The notes under the pieces: generated by a model | The model's input: the letters and a program-made list of their open reading frames with translations, nothing else | The model's database searches: none | What the model was told of the DNA's origin: nothing | Program-made: the position numbers and the translations under genes | In this document: positions 23,863 to 31,667 of the stretch, piece after piece | How the letters are laid out: every line of letters starts with the position of its first letter | Numbering within the stretch: position 1 is the first letter of the stretch | Assembly: GCF_026241515.1 (NCBI RefSeq) | Contig: NZ_JAPHPW010000016.1 | Span: forward strand, 44,038-108,037 | DNA from: Vibrio sp. 14G-20 | Lineage (GTDB): Bacteria; Pseudomonadota; Gammaproteobacteria; Enterobacterales; Vibrionaceae | DNA: 64,000 nt | Direction of reading: 5' to 3'

Positions 23863-25674
23863 TTATACGTAATCTTTGTATTTATCTAGGAAACGAACTG
23901 GTGTTGATAGTGCATCTCGGCGGAACGGGTCGCCCAATTCCTGAGTACACATGATTTCAATGATGGTTGTTTTGCCTTCGTTCATCTGCATGTCGATGGC
24001 TTTTTGCAAGGTTGGACCTACATCTTCTAGCTTATCAACCGTGATACCTTCAGCACCCATTGCTCGTGCAATTTCTGCAAAGCTTTGGTTTTCAAGTTCA
24101 CCGGCAACAAAGCGTCGGTTGTAGAAGTCGACTTGGTTCTTCTTCTCTGCACCCCATTGACGGTTGTGGAATACCACGGCTGTCACTGGAATGTTATGAC
24201 GAACACATGTCATGGTCTCCATCAAGCTCATACCCCACGCACCGTCACCTGCATAAGAGATAGCAGGACGATGAGGTGCTGCCGCTTTCGCACCAATGAT
24301 GGTTGGGAACGCGTAGCCACAGTTACCGAAACTCATTGCTGCAAAGAAGCTGCGTGGTTTTTCAAAGCGTAAGTAGCTGTTTGCCACTGAGTTGATGTTC
24401 CCGATATCCGTTGAGACCATAACGTCTTCTGGCATCGCTTTTTCTAGTTCACGAAGTACTTGGCGTGGGTGAAGATATTCACCACCAGAGAACGGAGTCT
24501 CGTGTGAGTTTTCTTCAATCATATCCAAGCTGAACGAGTCACGTTCGTGCGTCCACTCATCAAGCTCTTTTTCCCACAACGCTTTTTCTGTTGCCACGGT
24601 GTCTTGGCGAGCGCCTTTGTTGTCATCACACAACAGTGCACGACCTTCTAGTCTTTCAGCCAATGCCACAGCCGCTGCTTTTGCGTCGCCACAGATACCA
24701 ACAGAGATCTTCTTAACGAGGCCAAGCATCTTGTTGTCTGCATCGATCTGAATGATTTTTGCGTCTTTTGGCCAGTAATCCATGCCATGTTGAGGCAAGG
24801 TACCGAATGGACCAAGACGTGTACCCAACGCGATAACCACATCCGCTTGAGCCATCAACTTCATTGCTGCTTTCGAACCTTGGTAGCCTAAAGGACCACA
24901 CCATAATGGGTGACTAGCAGGGAAAGAGTCATTGTGTAGGTAGCTATTTACAACCGGTGCGCCTAGTCGTTCTGCCAGTGCCGCACACTCTTGAACTGCG
25001 TCAGCCATTACCACGCCGCCACCAGAAATGATGACTGGGAATTTCGCTTCAGCAATCAGGTCTGCCGCTTCATTCAGAGACTTCTCACCACCCGGACCAC
25101 GGTCTAAACGCGCGGGTTTCGGGATCTCGGTTTGAGTTTCACCGTAGAAATAGTCACGTGGGATATTCAGTTGAGTCGGACCCATTTCGCTCATTGCGCG
25201 GTCAAAGCATCGACCTGTGTATTCCGCCATACGGTCTGGGTGCGTTACGTGTCCTTGATACTTAGTAAACTCTTGGAACATTGGAAGTTGGTTACACTCT
25301 TGGAAACCACCTAATCCCATTGTTTTAGTGCCAGTCTCTGGCGTCACAATAACGACCGGGCTGTGTGCCCAGAATGCCGCTGCAATCGCAGTTACACAGT
25401 TACTAATACCTGGGCCATTCTGCCCGATAACCACACCATGGCGACCAGATACACGAGAGTAGCCATCTGCCATGTGAGCAGCACCTTGCTCGTGTACCAC
25501 TGGGACCAATCGAATGCCAGCAGGAGCAAAGATATCCATTGCGTCCATAAATGCTGACCCCATGATGCCGAACATGTCGGTAACATCATTAGCAACCATA
25601 GTTTCAACGAACGCTTCTGATGGTGTCATTGTTACTGTGCCGGAAACAACCGTACGTTTTTCTTGCTCACTCAT
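23863..25674 (-). CDS. xsc: Sulfoacetaldehyde acetyltransferase
   Basis: Thiamine-diphosphate enzyme that splits sulfoacetaldehyde with phosphate into sulfite and acetyl phosphate, the carbon-sulfur bond-breaking step of taurine use. 603 residues. The N-terminal half has 'NDVTDMFGIMGSAFMDAMDIF' and the cofactor glutamate in 'VVHEQGAAHMADGYSRV'; 'VIGQNGPGISNC' is the Xsc-specific loop. 'LNIPRDYFYGE' is a further Xsc-specific sequence. The ThDP motif runs 'SYAGDGAWGMSLMETMTCVR' and then 'VVFHN'. These separate it from acetolactate synthase. Divergent from cobS-like and cobT-like genes; the AAGGAG ribosome site precedes the ATG. Confidence 0.95.
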   Translation of the reverse strand: MSEQEKRTVVSGTVTMTPSEAFVETMVANDVTDMFGIMGSAFMDAMDIFAPAGIRLVPVVHEQGAAHMADGYSRVSGRHGVVIGQNGPGISNCVTAIAAAFWAHSPVVIVTPETGTKTMGLGGFQECNQLPMFQEFTKYQGHVTHPDRMAEYTGRCFDRAMSEMGPTQLNIPRDYFYGETQTEIPKPARLDRGPGGEKSLNEAADLIAEAKFPVIISGGGVVMADAVQECAALAERLGAPVVNSYLHNDSFPASHPLWCGPLGYQGSKAAMKLMAQADVVIALGTRLGPFGTLPQHGMDYWPKDAKIIQIDADNKMLGLVKKISVGICGDAKAAAVALAERLEGRALLCDDNKGARQDTVATEKALWEKELDEWTHERDSFSLDMIEENSHETPFSGGEYLHPRQVLRELEKAMPEDVMVSTDIGNINSVANSYLRFEKPRSFFAAMSFGNCGYAFPTIIGAKAAAPHRPAISYAGDGAWGMSLMETMTCVRHNIPVTAVVFHNRQWGAEKKNQVDFYNRRFVAGELENQSFAEIARAMGAEGITVDKLEDVGPTLQKAIDMQMNEGKTTIIEIMCTQELGDPFRRDALSTPVRFLDKYKDYV

Positions 25675-25713
25675 TCTTCCATTCTCCTTGAGTTAACCAA
25701 AATTTCATTTTTC

Positions 25714-25806
25714 GGAATGAATTGTCTCTTTTTTGAATTCATTTTCACCTTAGTAGTAGATTTTTTGCGCGTCAACTTTTTATATTAAATTGGAATAATT
25801 CATTCT
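25714..25806. promoter_or_regulatory. Repeated AATTCATT motifs in the xsc / cobS divergent promoter
   Basis: Three copies of AATTCATT(C/T): minus strand at 25714-25723 (GGAATGAATT), plus strand at 25736-25745 (AATTCATTTT) and 25797-25806 (AATTCATTCT). They lie inside the 264-base divergent intergenic region, so they could be operator sites for the pathway regulator. A related AATTCCATTT occurs before the pta / iclR pair. No binding data. Confidence 0.4.
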
Positions 25807-25938
25807 AATTAATAAAACTGGATCACATTATTGATAGTTTTTCGTACAAAAAGTGCCGTTAACTTAGAGTGAGCTGTTAATAATCGATGACATATCGCCC
25901 ATCGCGGCAGTCATGGAAGCTATTGAGAGGGAAAAGAA

Positions 25939-26919
25939 ATGAATGATGCGGAATTGATACCAACACAACCTGTAAGTGTGAGAGAGTGTTTTGGCATCGA
26001 CAGCAACCTAACCGTACTGGCGTTTGAACATGCGGGAGAGTATGTACCCAAGGTCGATCCTAACTACTGTTTTGATCCTGAAGTAACGCTAGCGATATTG
26101 GCGGGTTTCACCTCTAATCGCCGCACCTTGATACAAGGTACACACGGAACGGGCAAGTCTTCCCACATTGAGCAAATTGCCGCGAGGTTGAACTGGCCGT
26201 GTTTGAGGATCAACCTAGACGGACACTTAAGCAGATTAGATTTCATCGGAAAGGACAGCATCGTCATTAAAGATGGAATGCAGGTGACAGAGTTTAAAGA
26301 AGGCATTCTTCCGCAAAGCATCCAGCAACCCATCGCTTTGGTATTAGACGAATACGATGCAGGACGACCTGATGTGATGTTTGTGATCCAACAACTCTTA
26401 GAGCAAGACGGCAAATACACCTCTTTAGAGCAAAACCGAGTGATCACGCCTCACCCCTCTTTCCGCCTATTTGCTACCTGTAACACGTTGGGGTTAGGCA
26501 ATTTCTCGGGGTTGTATTCCGGTACTCAGGTACTTAACCATAGCCAGCTTGACCGATGGAACATCATCGCAACACTTAACTATTTAGATCCGCAACATGA
26601 AACCAAGATCGTGTTATCCAAGCGCCCAGAGCTGAACAATGAAAGTGGTCAGCAGTTAGTTGAGAAAATGATCGCTACTGCTGGTTTAACGCGAAATGGT
26701 TTTAGAGCATGTGATTTGTCGACGGTAATGTCTCCGAGAACCGTGATCACATGGGCTGAAAACATTCGAATATTCGATAACGTAGCGACGGCATTTAGGC
26801 TTTCATTCCTCAACCGTTGTGAAGATGAAGAGAAAGAGTTGGTAAGCGAATATTACTTCCGCTGCTTTGGTGAGGCCCTAGAAACGCCTACTCAGAGCTA
26901 TGCTCAGCCGGAGTCCTAA
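25939..26919 (+). CDS. cobS: CobS-type AAA+ ATPase (MoxR class)
   Basis: 326 residues, close to the length of cobaltochelatase CobS. The CobS N-terminal motif 'VSVRECFGIDSNLTVLAFEHAG' is followed by 'NYCFDPEVTLAILAGF', Walker A 'IQGTHGTGKSSHIEQIAARL', 'LDGHLSRLDFIGKD', Walker B 'ALVLDEYDAGRPDVMFVIQQ', sensor 'LFATCNTLGLGNFSGLY' and 'LDRWNIIATLNYL'. In cobalamin synthesis CobS and CobT form the ATPase that drives CobN. No CobN is in the window, so here it may remodel or activate another enzyme. Three bases separate it from cobT-like; divergent from xsc. Confidence 0.9.
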   Translation: MNDAELIPTQPVSVRECFGIDSNLTVLAFEHAGEYVPKVDPNYCFDPEVTLAILAGFTSNRRTLIQGTHGTGKSSHIEQIAARLNWPCLRINLDGHLSRLDFIGKDSIVIKDGMQVTEFKEGILPQSIQQPIALVLDEYDAGRPDVMFVIQQLLEQDGKYTSLEQNRVITPHPSFRLFATCNTLGLGNFSGLYSGTQVLNHSQLDRWNIIATLNYLDPQHETKIVLSKRPELNNESGQQLVEKMIATAGLTRNGFRACDLSTVMSPRTVITWAENIRIFDNVATAFRLSFLNRCEDEEKELVSEYYFRCFGEALETPTQSYAQPES

Positions 26920-26922
26920 TCG

Positions 26923-28644
26923 ATGGCTAATATTTCCTCCCAACAGAAAAAGATCCTCGATATTGGCGTGTCGGTTGCCAGAGCGATCAGCGGTGAATTG
27001 AACCTAAATTACCGGGGAGAGCGTCTATATAACGGTAATAGCCCCTGCTATTATCAGTCTGCACACACCAACGATCTCACCTTTGTTTCTCGCCATGAGT
27101 TAACAAACAGCAAGCTCTCAATGCAAGGCAAGATCGATTCATCGGCGCTGCGACTCTTGTTGTCAGATACTGATCTTCACTATTCACTGCGACCGAAAAA
27201 CGAAGTCGAACGTCTGTTATATGATTTCTGCGAACAAGTACGAATCGAATCACAAGTCCCGTCTTACCTAAAAGGCGTGACTAAGAGCATTCAGTTCAAC
27301 TTTGCGTATTGGAGCGATCAGTACCATCAAAATGGCTTTACTGAATCACGAATCGGCATGTTGCTCTTCACGCTGATGCAGGTCATCCATACTCGATTAA
27401 CCAGTGTCCCAGTTTCTGAGCCGATTGCTGAAACCATTGAATCAACTCGTGCGGGCATCGTGCCTATTTTCGGAAGCAGCCTGAAACGCTTGAAGGAATA
27501 TAGAGCAAACCAACTACAGTTTGCTCACTGCGCCAATGAACTCGCCTCTTTAGCACAAGAACTCATCAACCAAGAACAAGAGAGTAATAACTCGCCGACA
27601 CCTACGGTTGAAGAAGACATCAAAATCCTCGCGCAGCTTGCTCTTATCGTTGATGGCGACATTCAAGATGAAGACATCGATATCGATATCACAGGCAGCA
27701 GCAAGGTGTTTGAACTGTCGGGCGCCAATTATCAGATCTTTAATTCGGAATTTGACCAAGTGGTTGCCGCAGATAAGCTCGTCAGGCGCGCCCTGTTACT
27801 CGAACTGAGGCAAAAGCTCACCGATGACATTATGGCGAGACAAGTGAACACTCGCCGCTTGGCCGCTATGCTCACCCGCTTTGTTGCGACGCCCCAAAGG
27901 AATCGACGTCAGGATCATTTGGAAGAAGGCATTGTTAACGCCACCGCCATCACTAAGCTCATCACTTCCCCGCTGGAGCGTACTGTCTTTTATCAGCCAG
28001 AGATTAGCGCATCTCATCAATGTGCCATCACGTTTTTGATGGACTGCTCAGGCTCGATGCAAAAACACAGTCACAAACTCAGCCTACTGATGGATACGAT
28101 TCTCAAATCCGTCGGGCTAGCAAACGTCCCTTTCGAAATTATCGGCTTCACCACCAACAACTGGAATGGTGGCAAAGTTTACCGACAGTGGCTCAAGCAA
28201 GGTCAACCGAAACACCCAGGCCGCTTAAACGAGGTTCGACACATTGTGTTTAAGGATTTTGATACCCATTGGCGACGCGCTCGACTCGGTATTGCTAGCC
28301 TTCGCAAGGCTGACATCTTTAAAGAAGGAATTGATGGCGAAGCGGTTCAGTTCGCTAGCCAGCGGTTGCAACAGCACAATGCACAAAGAAAGGTTTTGGT
28401 TGTGTTCTCAGACGGTTGTCCGATGGATACTGCCACCAGCACAGCCAATGATCAGTTCTATTTGGATAATCATCTCAAACAAGTGATTGAACGTGAGTCG
28501 ACCAAAAACGGTATTGAGATTCATGGAGTGGGAATGGGAGTGGACTTGAGCCCGTACTACCGCAGTAACATCACTTTAGATGTACAGGAAAGCTGTTTGT
28601 TTGGATTATCTAGGAGCATTTTTGAGATGCTAAAGCGTGTTTAA
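26923..28644 (+). CDS. cobT: CobT-type VWA-domain protein
   Basis: 573 residues; partner of the CobS-like ATPase. The N-terminal half has the CobT pattern 'SGELNLNYRGERLYNGNS' and 'NEVERLLYDFCEQVRIES', followed by an acidic linker (residues ~220-260, 'GDIQDEDIDIDITG'). The C-terminal half is a von Willebrand A domain with a MIDAS 'FLMDCSGSMQKHSHKLS' (D-x-S-x-S) and later 'VVFSDGCPMDTA'. CobT normally joins CobS to the CobN subunit. Without CobN the likely role is adaptor for a metal- or cofactor-dependent client enzyme, as for NorQ/NorD and CbbQ/CbbO. Confidence 0.9.
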   Translation: MANISSQQKKILDIGVSVARAISGELNLNYRGERLYNGNSPCYYQSAHTNDLTFVSRHELTNSKLSMQGKIDSSALRLLLSDTDLHYSLRPKNEVERLLYDFCEQVRIESQVPSYLKGVTKSIQFNFAYWSDQYHQNGFTESRIGMLLFTLMQVIHTRLTSVPVSEPIAETIESTRAGIVPIFGSSLKRLKEYRANQLQFAHCANELASLAQELINQEQESNNSPTPTVEEDIKILAQLALIVDGDIQDEDIDIDITGSSKVFELSGANYQIFNSEFDQVVAADKLVRRALLLELRQKLTDDIMARQVNTRRLAAMLTRFVATPQRNRRQDHLEEGIVNATAITKLITSPLERTVFYQPEISASHQCAITFLMDCSGSMQKHSHKLSLLMDTILKSVGLANVPFEIIGFTTNNWNGGKVYRQWLKQGQPKHPGRLNEVRHIVFKDFDTHWRRARLGIASLRKADIFKEGIDGEAVQFASQRLQQHNAQRKVLVVFSDGCPMDTATSTANDQFYLDNHLKQVIERESTKNGIEIHGVGMGVDLSPYYRSNITLDVQESCLFGLSRSIFEMLKRV

Positions 28645-28654
28645 ACAGAGAGGC

Positions 28655-28682
28655 TTAGGCTAGCGAATCACTAGCCTCCTTT
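28655..28682. terminator. Bidirectional terminator, cobT-like / tauE-like
   Basis: AGGCTAG/CTAGCCT stem (28657-28663 with 28671-28677) between convergent genes; the flanking T-runs are short. Confidence 0.6.
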
Positions 28683-28694
28683 GTCGAGAATGGT

Positions 28695-29462
28695 TTAGGA
28701 AGAGCCAAGCAACGACCATGTCGATACGGCCATCAAATACCCACCAATCAACATCAACACCATAAATACTAACTTTCTGAGTTGGTCATTCGACAACGGC
28801 GGCGGGAAGCGCCGAGCAAACATAGTCACAAGCGCCACCAAGGGAACAGCAATAGCGGATAACCACAGAATGCTCGCTTCCATGTCACCTGCTGCGTAGA
28901 CATTGACGGTACGAGACATCGACGTACAAGCGAACACCATCAACAGTGTGCTTCGTACCAGATCGAGCGTAAAAGGCTGTCGATAGAGGTGATAAACAAT
29001 CGGGGGGCCGGCCATACCAAACAACCCTCCCGCTAGGCCAGAACTAAAGCCAGACACCAAGAAGGACACGGTTGCCGAGCGGTCTTTTCTGGTTTTAGGT
29101 TTGAACATAAAGCTAAGACCTGCAAATAATACCATTGCCCCCAGTAACCCTCTCAGGATATGCGTTGCCGACTCACTCAATTCGTCCAGCAAGAAAACTC
29201 CCAACGACACGCCGGGGATAATCCCGATCACTAACACCACCAGAATCTTGAGTTCCCCAAGCAGTGGCTTGCCCATCAACGCGACCAAACAATTAAACAA
29301 GGTCACAATACTGACCACGGCAGCAATCACAGGCAACGAAACCAGATTAAGGCTGACCGTAAGACCAATCACGATAATGCCGAGTCCAAACCCCGTGACG
29401 GTTTGGAAATAGGTACCTACCGCAATGGTGGCAAGAATGGCGAGTAAAGCAGGTAACTCCAT
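28695..29462 (-). CDS. tauE: TauE/SafE-family anion exporter
   Basis: 255-residue inner-membrane protein of the PF01925 family with about eight helices; members export sulfite, sulfoacetate or similar anions. It begins 'LAILATIAVGTYFQTVTGFG' and carries the second family repeat 'VSFLVSGFSSGLAGGLFGMAGPPIVYHLYRQP', the usual pair of duplicated motifs. It follows pta by 58 bases on the same strand, and the neighbouring Xsc reaction makes sulfite, so it is probably the sulfite exporter. Sulfoacetate is the alternative substrate if the aldehyde dehydrogenase at 31668 is SafD-like. Confidence 0.85.
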   Translation of the reverse strand: MELPALLAILATIAVGTYFQTVTGFGLGIIVIGLTVSLNLVSLPVIAAVVSIVTLFNCLVALMGKPLLGELKILVVLVIGIIPGVSLGVFLLDELSESATHILRGLLGAMVLFAGLSFMFKPKTRKDRSATVSFLVSGFSSGLAGGLFGMAGPPIVYHLYRQPFTLDLVRSTLLMVFACTSMSRTVNVYAAGDMEASILWLSAIAVPLVALVTMFARRFPPPLSNDQLRKLVFMVLMLIGGYLMAVSTWSLLGSS

Positions 29463-29520
29463 TGGCGATCCTAATTAGGTGTTTTTCACTTAGTATGAGT
29501 GCGAGCTTTAAGTGTGAGCC

Positions 29521-30630
29521 TCAGTATCTAAACTCAAATTCTGATTCTTCTCTTTCTTTAGCTTCTAGATCTTCTGTAGCGTTTTTATCTTCTTGAGCAT
29601 CAGCTTCAACATCCATCGTTGGATTTGCCGTTTTACTTTGTTGTGCTTGCACGGCTGTCACTGCGATTACATTAAAGATATCTTCGGCACTGCACCCTCT
29701 GGATAAGTCATTGGCGGGTTGATTCAGCCCTTGCAACAACGGACCAATCGCGACTGCACCACCTAGCCTTTCAGCAAGTTTGTAACCGATATTGCCAGCT
29801 TCTAAGTTAGGAAATATCAACACGTTAGACTCGCCCTTCACCTCGGAATCGGGCAATTTTTTCGCTGCTATTTCAGTGACAATCGCCGCGTCGAGTTGAA
29901 CATCCTGATCAACCGCAATTCCGGGGCAACGTTGCTTCACTAACTGGGCGGCATTACGCACCTTATCGACCGATTCATGCTTGGCACTGCCATTGGTAGA
30001 AAACGACAACATTGCCACTTTCGGTTCTTCCATCAATAGTGTTTGAGCACTGTTTGATGCAGCCACTGCAATTGATGCAAGTTCAGTTTCATTGGGGTTA
30101 ATCACCAAGCCACAATCACTGAAAATCATGCCACCTTTAAGGTTATGGAAAGGCTCGCACAACATCATTAAAAAAAAGCTCGATACCAATTCACTGTCTG
30201 GTGCTGGCCCGATGATCTGCAGCGCAGCTCGCACCACATCAGACGTGGTATAAACCGCGCCATTAACCGTGCCGTCGACCAGCCCTTCCCTTACCATCAA
30301 GTTGGCAAAAATCAGTGGGTCTTTAACCTTCTCCAATGCATCTTCATAAGTCATGCCTTTGGCTTTTCTTAACTCATACAGACGTTCAGCCAACACAGCT
30401 TTAAGTGCTGATGTTTGTGGTGAAACAATATGAATGCCCGCTAGGTTAATATGATGCAACTGAGCGGCTTCGATAATCGCCTTTTCGTCGCCTACTAGCG
30501 TGATATAAGCGAGCTGTTTATCTATCGCTAATCGTGCCGCTTTCAGTACACGAGGGTCTTCAGCTTCACTTAAAACCACACGCTTACGATCTAAGTGCGC
30601 CTTATCAATAATCCGTTCAATCGCTTTCAT
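29521..30630 (-). CDS. pta: Phosphate acetyltransferase, catabolic (short) form
   Basis: Converts the acetyl phosphate made by Xsc into acetyl-CoA. 369 residues: the bare PTA_PTB domain of ~320 residues without the long N-terminal DRTGG region of housekeeping Pta, plus an unusual acidic tail ('DVEADAQEDKNATEDLEAKE', residues ~343-362). Family blocks include 'LSEAEDPRVLKAARLAIDK', 'VNGAVYTTSDVVRAALQIIG', 'DCGLVINPNETELA', 'AMLSFSTNGSA' and 'FPNLEAGNIGYKLAERLGGA'. Such short Pta enzymes are typical of xsc clusters. Upstream of tauE on one strand; divergent from the IclR gene. Confidence 0.93.
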   Translation of the reverse strand: MKAIERIIDKAHLDRKRVVLSEAEDPRVLKAARLAIDKQLAYITLVGDEKAIIEAAQLHHINLAGIHIVSPQTSALKAVLAERLYELRKAKGMTYEDALEKVKDPLIFANLMVREGLVDGTVNGAVYTTSDVVRAALQIIGPAPDSELVSSFFLMMLCEPFHNLKGGMIFSDCGLVINPNETELASIAVAASNSAQTLLMEEPKVAMLSFSTNGSAKHESVDKVRNAAQLVKQRCPGIAVDQDVQLDAAIVTEIAAKKLPDSEVKGESNVLIFPNLEAGNIGYKLAERLGGAVAIGPLLQGLNQPANDLSRGCSAEDIFNVIAVTAVQAQQSKTANPTMDVEADAQEDKNATEDLEAKEREESEFEFRY

Positions 30631-30739
30631 TTTAAAATTCCATTTATTGAGATTAATTGTTCCATAATTTATATTTATATTATTGAAATAATAAAAAAGG
30701 TCAAACTTTATTCAGATAATTGAAGAATATTGATTTGGT

Positions 30740-31573
30740 ATGTACACTCTTACACATAGACATATCGCAAGGATGAATCACTGTATGCAAACAGAAACAC
30801 CACAAGTTCAAGGAGATACGCCCACTCTGCGACTTTTTGCACTATTAGAGGTGATAGCGCAAAAAGACGAGTTTATTTCCCTTCAAGGGCTCGTCGAAGA
30901 AACAGGACTACCGAAACCCACTCTGCACCGTATGCTGCAACAACTAGAATCCGCAGGCATCATTCAAAGAGACGGTGATGAAAAGCATTACAGCTCTGGC
31001 ATTCGACTCAGAAAGTTGGCTGAAAACCTACTGTTCAACAGCACCATGCACAGTGCAAGACGCACGATTCTTGAAAACCTTCGAGCAGAAGTCGGCGAAA
31101 GCTGCAACCTAACCGCGCTATCGAGCGGTGAGATCATCTACCTTGACCGTGCAGAAACCGAAGCGCCACTTCGCTTCCACCTACAACCCGGCTCTCGCGT
31201 TCCTGTTCACTGCTCTGCGACAGGTAAACTGTTTTTGGCTCACATGTCGAAATCACAGCGCAGAAGACTGATTGAAAACGTGCCACTGACTCAGTACACA
31301 GTCAAAACCATCACTGACTACTCAGTGTTAGAGCAAGACATCGAAGAAGCGAAGATCCAAGGCTTTGCGATTGATGACGAAGAGTTTCTGCCGGGTTTGG
31401 TGTGTATTGCAGTACTCATTCCATCGCCAACGGGCCAATCTAATCTCGGGTTAGCAATTCAAGCACCTGTGATTCGATTAAAGCCAGATGAAGCGATTAA
31501 GTTCCTACCTGCTCTACAAAAAGCCGCGAAAGCACTGGCAAAGATAGAAGCAGACAACTGGGCGCAAGAATAA
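30740..31573 (+). CDS. IclR-family transcriptional regulator
   Basis: 277 residues in the longest frame. The IclR winged helix is at residues ~27-90 ('LRLFALLEVIAQKDEF', 'LVEETGLPKPTLHRMLQQLESAGII') and the effector domain follows ('VGESCNLTALSSGEIIYLDRAE', 'PVHCSATGKLFLAHM', 'GFAIDDEEFLPGLVCIAVLI'). Several starts are possible: ATG 30740, 30773 or 30785; AAGG lies just before the second. It probably controls the pta-tauE and aldehyde dehydrogenase genes beside it, and may act on xsc. Taurine clusters usually use a MocR/GntR-type TauR; none is seen here. Confidence 0.88.
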   Translation: MYTLTHRHIARMNHCMQTETPQVQGDTPTLRLFALLEVIAQKDEFISLQGLVEETGLPKPTLHRMLQQLESAGIIQRDGDEKHYSSGIRLRKLAENLLFNSTMHSARRTILENLRAEVGESCNLTALSSGEIIYLDRAETEAPLRFHLQPGSRVPVHCSATGKLFLAHMSKSQRRRLIENVPLTQYTVKTITDYSVLEQDIEEAKIQGFAIDDEEFLPGLVCIAVLIPSPTGQSNLGLAIQAPVIRLKPDEAIKFLPALQKAAKALAKIEADNWAQE

Positions 31574-31667
31574 CTTTGATAGGCTAGAGCGAATCATCAG
31601 CACTGCCATAGACATCAACTCAATAACAGCACCAACACGTGTTAAGTAATCATCGAAAAGGAATCAC

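Noticed and set aside
23863..25674. Acetolactate synthase
   Set aside because: The ThDP enzyme carries Xsc-specific segments and sits with pta, a TauE-like exporter and taurine dehydrogenase genes; no small regulatory subunit is adjacent.
25939..28644. Cobalamin (B12) biosynthesis operon
   Set aside because: Only CobS and CobT are present. CobN and all corrin-ring genes are absent from the window and the neighbours are sulfonate genes.
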